Of a DNA stretch of 25,591 nucleotides, positions 22,519 through 25,591 are shown in pieces. Made by a program: the position numbers and the translations under genes. Source of the stretch: Parvularcula sp963922235 (GTDB lineage: Bacteria; Pseudomonadota; Alphaproteobacteria; Caulobacterales; Parvularculaceae); NCBI GenBank assembly GCA_963922235.1, contig CAWUIJ010000029.1:1-25591 (forward strand), given 5' to 3'. The notes beneath the pieces are model-generated. The model saw only the letters and a program-made list of their open reading frames with translations. It was not told the origin of the DNA and did no database searches. How positions within the stretch are numbered: position 1 is the stretch's first letter; each line of letters starts with the position of its first letter.

Positions 22519-24321
22519 GTGCTGAAGTCTTCCGCCATGCAGGTGACGGATGAAGAGCGCTTCCTTGGTATCAAGGCGGCGGGCATCGCTCGGCGCGACC
22601 AACTCAAGGTCCGAGCCATCATTGCCGCGTGCGGCCTCTCATTCCTGTTCATCGAAATCGACGGGTGGGTCCCTTACGCGGCAGCTTTGGTGACGCTGCT
22701 ATCCCAAGCACTAGATCGATACGTATGGGGACGTTTTGTTCTCACGCCGATAGCGCGGACATCGATGACTGGGCGGGAGCGCTTATACGTTCGACTGTCC
22801 ATGGTGCAGGCCGGATGTGTTTATGGCTCCGTGGGTGCCCTCACTTGGTCGATAGGCCAACTCGAATACCAAGTGACAGCGATCCTTTGGTTTGCCGGTG
22901 CTATGCTCCATGCTGTGATGCATACGCATCATGAGCGCGGGCTGTTTTTGGCAAACTTTATTCCGCCTACAGTTCTTCTCTTCACAGTGCCCTTCGCCCA
23001 TTTCTTCGGGCAGCCAAGCGTCGACTGGATCCTCGTCGTCGTGCTGGCTTGGGCGGCCACATCGTATACATCGCACCTGGTTTTGGCTTTCATGACCTAT
23101 AGCCGGAACAGTCATGCCCTTCGCCGGGCCCAGGTCGCTGCGGAAGAACGCAGCCGCGTCGCGGAAAATGCAAGCATGGCAAAGTCCCAGTTCCTGGCGA
23201 CGCTCAGCCATGAAATTCGCACACCAATGAACGGCATCATCGGCATGGCCCAAGCTCTTGATATGGAGGAGCTTTCTGAGAAGGCGAAAGGCCATGTCAG
23301 TGTGATGAGGCAAGCCAGTGACCTCCTCATGGTGCTTCTCAACGATGTGCTTGATGCGTCAAAGATCGAAGCCGGCAAAGTGGTACTGGAACACAAACCC
23401 TTCAGCCTCAAGAGCGTTGTCGATCGGGTGACCAATCTGCATGCCGCAGAAGCAGAGGCCAGGGGCCTTGAGTTTTCGATGGCCTTCGATCCCAGCGTTT
23501 CGCCGATGCGCCTCGGCGACGAGCATCGTTTGGTGCAGGCGCTGCATAACCTTGCTGGTAACGCTGTGAAGTTCACGGAGGAAGGCTCCGTGCGCCTCGC
23601 CGTCAAGGGCTCAACCGACGGTACTGATGCTTTTTCTATCACCGTTGAAGACACCGGTATCGGCATGACGGATGAGCAGTCCGATCGTGTCTTCCAGCCA
23701 TTCACCCAGGCTGATAGTTCCACCACGCGCCGCTATGGCGGAAGCGGTTTGGGACTGACGATCACCCAGGGGCTGGTTGAAGCGATGGGCGGTACACTGA
23801 ACGTGACCTCCGAACAAGGCCAAGGGTCGCGCTTTTGTATTGGCTTGTCCTTGCCCCGGGCATCTTCGGAAATGAAGGGCAGCGCACCGGTTGCTCCCGC
23901 TCCCATCAAGGAGATGGAGGGGATGAAGGTCCTCGCGATTGATGATAACCCCGTCAATCTCGCGGTGTTGAAGACCCTTTTGGGCCGCGTGGGTGCGATC
24001 TCAGTGATGGCGCAGTCCGGCTCCGAGGGGCTTGAGCTCTACGCCGCTGATCAGTTCGACCTTGTGTTGCTCGACATTTCCATGCCGGAAATGGACGGCG
24101 TGGAAGTGCTGCAGCACCTCCGGGCCCGTTACGGTGCCGGTGAGCTGGCGCCTGTGATCGCGGTCTCTGCCCACGCCATGCCGGATGAGATCGAGGATTA
24201 CCTCGACCAAGGCTTCGCCGCCTATGTGACCAAGCCCGTCCGCCTCGAGGTTCTGCGCGAAGCAGTCGGGTCGGTCACGCAGAAACAGGATGCCGCAGAA
24301 GCATCATCTGCAGCTGGCTGA
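22519..24321 (+). CDS. Membrane hybrid sensor histidine kinase with receiver domain
   Basis: Signal-transducing kinase in the inner membrane. The 600-aa protein has about six hydrophobic segments in residues 35-195 (for example IIAACGLSFLFI, WFAGAMLHAVM, VDWILVVVLAWAA) and no recognisable periplasmic sensor fold, so the membrane region may sense directly. A short coiled coil (RRAQVAAEERSRVAENASMAKSQ, in part) leads to the HisKA domain with phospho-acceptor His231 in TLSHEIRTPMNGIIG. HATPase boxes follow: N (LAGNAVKFTEEG), G1 (VEDTGIGM), F (VFQPFTQAD) and G2 (YGGSGLGLTITQGL). The C-terminal receiver domain has IDDNPVN, phospho-acceptor Asp519 in LLDISMPEMDG, and the conserved Lys in YVTKPVR. 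No separate response regulator is adjacent, so output probably goes to a phosphotransfer protein elsewhere. The start is GTG 22519 or ATG 22537; neither has a strong ribosome site. Confidence 0.93.
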   Translation: MLKSSAMQVTDEERFLGIKAAGIARRDQLKVRAIIAACGLSFLFIEIDGWVPYAAALVTLLSQALDRYVWGRFVLTPIARTSMTGRERLYVRLSMVQAGCVYGSVGALTWSIGQLEYQVTAILWFAGAMLHAVMHTHHERGLFLANFIPPTVLLFTVPFAHFFGQPSVDWILVVVLAWAATSYTSHLVLAFMTYSRNSHALRRAQVAAEERSRVAENASMAKSQFLATLSHEIRTPMNGIIGMAQALDMEELSEKAKGHVSVMRQASDLLMVLLNDVLDASKIEAGKVVLEHKPFSLKSVVDRVTNLHAAEAEARGLEFSMAFDPSVSPMRLGDEHRLVQALHNLAGNAVKFTEEGSVRLAVKGSTDGTDAFSITVEDTGIGMTDEQSDRVFQPFTQADSSTTRRYGGSGLGLTITQGLVEAMGGTLNVTSEQGQGSRFCIGLSLPRASSEMKGSAPVAPAPIKEMEGMKVLAIDDNPVNLAVLKTLLGRVGAISVMAQSGSEGLELYAADQFDLVLLDISMPEMDGVEVLQHLRARYGAGELAPVIAVSAHAMPDEIEDYLDQGFAAYVTKPVRLEVLREAVGSVTQKQDAAEASSAAG

Positions 24322-24350
24322 TTGGACAAAGCTGCACCCCGCAGCTATCT
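24322..24350 (+). promoter_or_regulatory. Candidate promoter of the thiC operon
   Basis: TTGGAC at 24322-24327 and CTATCT at 24345-24350 are separated by 17 bases. This fits the alphaproteobacterial housekeeping pattern of CTTGAC and CTATAT-like boxes. Transcription would begin near 24357, just ahead of the TPP aptamer. A 6-bp inverted repeat, AGCTGC (24330-24335) with GCAGCT (24341-24346), lies in the spacer and -10 box. It could be an operator or the tail hairpin of the upstream kinase gene. Confidence 0.45.
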
Positions 24351-24360
24351 CCCTGACAAC

Positions 24361-24439
24361 TTGCCGAGGGGCACCCCATCCACGGGGTTGAGACGCACCC
24401 TTAGAACCTGATCCGGTTAAGACCGGCGGAGGAACGGCC
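24361..24439 (+). promoter_or_regulatory. TPP riboswitch (THI element)
   Basis: Thiamine-pyrophosphate-sensing RNA. The conserved order is present: AGGGGCACCCC near 24367, the P3 partner GGGGTTGAGA, then ACCCTTAGAACCTGATCCGG (24397 onward), GGTTAAGACCGGCGGAGGAA, and the closing arm CGGC (24435-24438). The closing arm pairs with GCCG at 24363-24366 as P1. The CCGGT/ACCGG arms form P4/P5. The ribosome-binding sequence GGAGG (24428-24432) is inside the aptamer's 3' core strand, and the first ATG (24440) comes one base after P1. TPP binding should therefore hide the ribosome site directly, with no separate expression platform needed. It controls the short ORF and, through coupling, thiC. Confidence 0.97.
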
Positions 24440-24628
24440 ATGATGCGTATCCTGGCGCCTACGCGCCTTCTGTTGCCTGCTTTCATCGCCTTGTCTGCGT
24501 CACCCCTTGCGCACGCGCATGCCCTGCATGCTGCCAAAGATAGGCCTACGGACGACGTCCACTATCCCACACCGAATTTGAACACAGAACGTGGCGCTCA
24601 AAAGCGCCCTGAAGGAGTGAAACCATGA
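24440..24628 (+). CDS. 62-aa predicted exported peptide/leader ORF upstream of thiC
   Basis: Unrecognised small protein. The N-terminus (MMRILAPTRLLLPAFIALSA) is a convincing Sec signal peptide with likely cleavage after ASPLAHA, leaving a mature part of about 36 residues. The mature part begins His-rich (HALHAAKDRPTDDVHYP) and ends polar and basic. The ATG at 24440 uses the ribosome site GGAGG embedded in the TPP riboswitch, an excellent placement that argues the ORF is translated. Its TGA stop (24626-24628) overlaps the thiC ATG as ATGA, so thiC translation is probably coupled to it. Two roles are possible: a leader whose translation opens thiC, or a small periplasmic protein linked to thiamine supply. 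An in-frame second ATG at 24443 is an alternative start. Confidence 0.72.
   Translation: MMRILAPTRLLLPAFIALSASPLAHAHALHAAKDRPTDDVHYPTPNLNTERGAQKRPEGVKP
24593..24608 (+). other. Hairpin just before the thiC ribosome site
   Basis: GGCGCT (24593-24598) pairs with AGCGCC (24603-24608) around a 4-base CAAA loop. It lies inside the small leader ORF and ends two bases before the thiC ribosome site GAAGGAG (24611-24617). It may modulate thiC initiation or mark the region opened by ribosomes translating the leader. It is not a terminator, as no T run follows. Confidence 0.4.
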
Positions 24629-25591
24629 ACAAGCCAACGAAACAGTCCGACTTCGAAACCCCAAAGGTCACAACCGGCCCGCTGCCGAGCTCTTTCAAAC
24701 GTTATGTCCAGTCGGACCGGTTTGTGGATGTGAAAACGCCCGTTCGGGACATCATCCTGCACCCGTCATCCGGCGAAGCGCCGCTGCCTGTCTATGACCC
24801 TTCTGGTCCTTACACAGAGGACAATTTTGAGCCTGACGTTGAGAAGGGCCTGCGTCCAGCGCGGGCATCGTGGATCGCTCGCCGCGATCACGAGAGCTAC
24901 ACCGGCCGGGATGTGAAGCCAGAGGACAATGGCGGCGCCACCGGTGACTACCTCGCGCGGGCTTTCCCGAACGTGCCCCAGCCCAAGCGCTACACGGGCA
25001 AGATCCGCACACAGCTTGAAGCCGCGCGGGCGGGCATCATCACCGAGGAGATGGAATACATCGCCATCCGCGAAAACCTTGGCCGGAAGGTGGCGGCCGA
25101 GGGCGCAAGCTTGCGCGCTTCCGATGGCGAAAGCTTCGGCGCGGCGGTGCCAGAATTCGTCACCCCAGAATTCGTGCGGGATGAGGTGGCGCAGGGCCGG
25201 GCTGTGATCCCGGTCAACATCAACCACCCCGAAGCTGAGCCAATGATCATTGGCAGGAACTTCCTGGTCAAGATCAATGCCAATATCGGCAACTCGGCCG
25301 TGACCTCGTCTGTGGAAGAGGAAGTCGACAAAATGGTCTGGGCCACGCGCTGGGGCGCCGACACGGTCATGGACCTCTCCACGGGCAAGAACATCCACAA
25401 CACCCGTGAGTGGATCCTGCGCAACTCGCCAGTTCCGATCGGGACCGTGCCGATCTACCAGGCGCTGGAGAAGGTGAACGGCGTCGCTGAAGACCTCACC
25501 TGGGAGGTCTATCGCGACACGCTGATTGAGCAGTGCGAGCAGGGCGTCGATTATTTCACCGTGCACGCCGGTGTGCGTCTGCCTTACATCC
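24625..25591 (+). CDS. thiC: Phosphomethylpyrimidine synthase ThiC (3' end outside window)
   Basis: Radical-SAM enzyme that rearranges 5-aminoimidazole ribotide into hydroxymethylpyrimidine phosphate, the pyrimidine half of thiamine. The first 322 residues are visible of an expected 600 or so. There is an N-terminal ThiC-specific domain (VTTGPLPSSFKRYV, DIILHPSSGEAPLPVYDPSGPYT in part), then the barrel with EDMEYIAIREN-like TEEMEYIAIREN, VIPVNINHPEAEPMIIGRNF (in part), KINANIGNSAVTSSVEEEV, DLSTGKNIHNTREWILRNSP (in part), GTVPIYQALEKV and YFTVHAGVRLPYI. The C-terminal CX2CX4C cluster motif lies beyond the window. ATG 24625 follows GAAGGAG and overlaps the leader stop as ATGA. The TPP riboswitch upstream gives feedback repression by the pathway's end product. 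Confidence 0.98.
   Translation, partial: MNKPTKQSDFETPKVTTGPLPSSFKRYVQSDRFVDVKTPVRDIILHPSSGEAPLPVYDPSGPYTEDNFEPDVEKGLRPARASWIARRDHESYTGRDVKPEDNGGATGDYLARAFPNVPQPKRYTGKIRTQLEAARAGIITEEMEYIAIRENLGRKVAAEGASLRASDGESFGAAVPEFVTPEFVRDEVAQGRAVIPVNINHPEAEPMIIGRNFLVKINANIGNSAVTSSVEEEVDKMVWATRWGADTVMDLSTGKNIHNTREWILRNSPVPIGTVPIYQALEKVNGVAEDLTWEVYRDTLIEQCEQGVDYFTVHAGVRLPYI

Overview
The window is a GC-rich piece of bacterial chromosome. The genes point to an aerobic, probably marine or freshwater alphaproteobacterium of the Caulobacterales/Parvularculales/Hyphomonadaceae type. Evidence for this is the serS-surE and dapA-smpB gene orders, an ELM1 (DUF1022) protein, a large TonB-dependent receptor next to a TPR-sulfotransferase, a thiC TPP riboswitch, and short 4-base gene overlaps throughout. 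The genus cannot be fixed by eye. I see no tRNA, rRNA, CRISPR array, IS element, prophage or integrase. This is mainly core chromosome with a few accessory genes.

Layout. Bases 1-3058 are housekeeping: the 3' end of serS, a small reverse-strand unknown gene, surE and trxB. Bases 3059-7533 are the most niche-specific part: a strong terminator, an 823-aa TonB-dependent receptor, and a divergent TPR-sulfotransferase. Bases 7530-11283 hold an ELM1-family gene, holC (DNA polymerase III chi) and a periplasmic lytic transglycosylase. Bases 11416-12844 hold dapA and smpB, followed by a secreted 163-aa protein of unknown function whose C-terminus resembles a sorting signal. An AT-rich non-coding region of about 470 bases follows. 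Bases 13801-19255 hold a DUF985 cupin, a coupled aldehyde dehydrogenase/threonine-synthase-like pair, a coupled TerB-J-domain/PhzF pair and a DMT-family transporter. Bases 19358-25591 hold an M28 metallopeptidase lipoprotein, purA, a membrane hybrid histidine kinase, and a TPP-riboswitch operon with a 62-aa exported-peptide ORF overlapping the start of thiC (cut off by the window end).

Gene organisation is very compact. Five of the seven convergent gene pairs overlap at their 3' ends (by 4, 9, 4, 4 and 73 bases), three of them by an interlocked TTAG or TTAA stop pair. Three co-directional pairs overlap by ATGA or GTGA, which suggests translational coupling.

The items most worth following up are the riboswitch-controlled 62-aa leader protein in front of thiC, the receptor/sulfotransferase pair, the sorting-signal-like secreted protein with a 7-bp-arm inverted repeat in its upstream AT-rich region, and the SSADH/threonine-synthase-like coupled pair. 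None of these amounts to a clear new defence or mobile system. All functional calls are from reading motifs; no database search was run.
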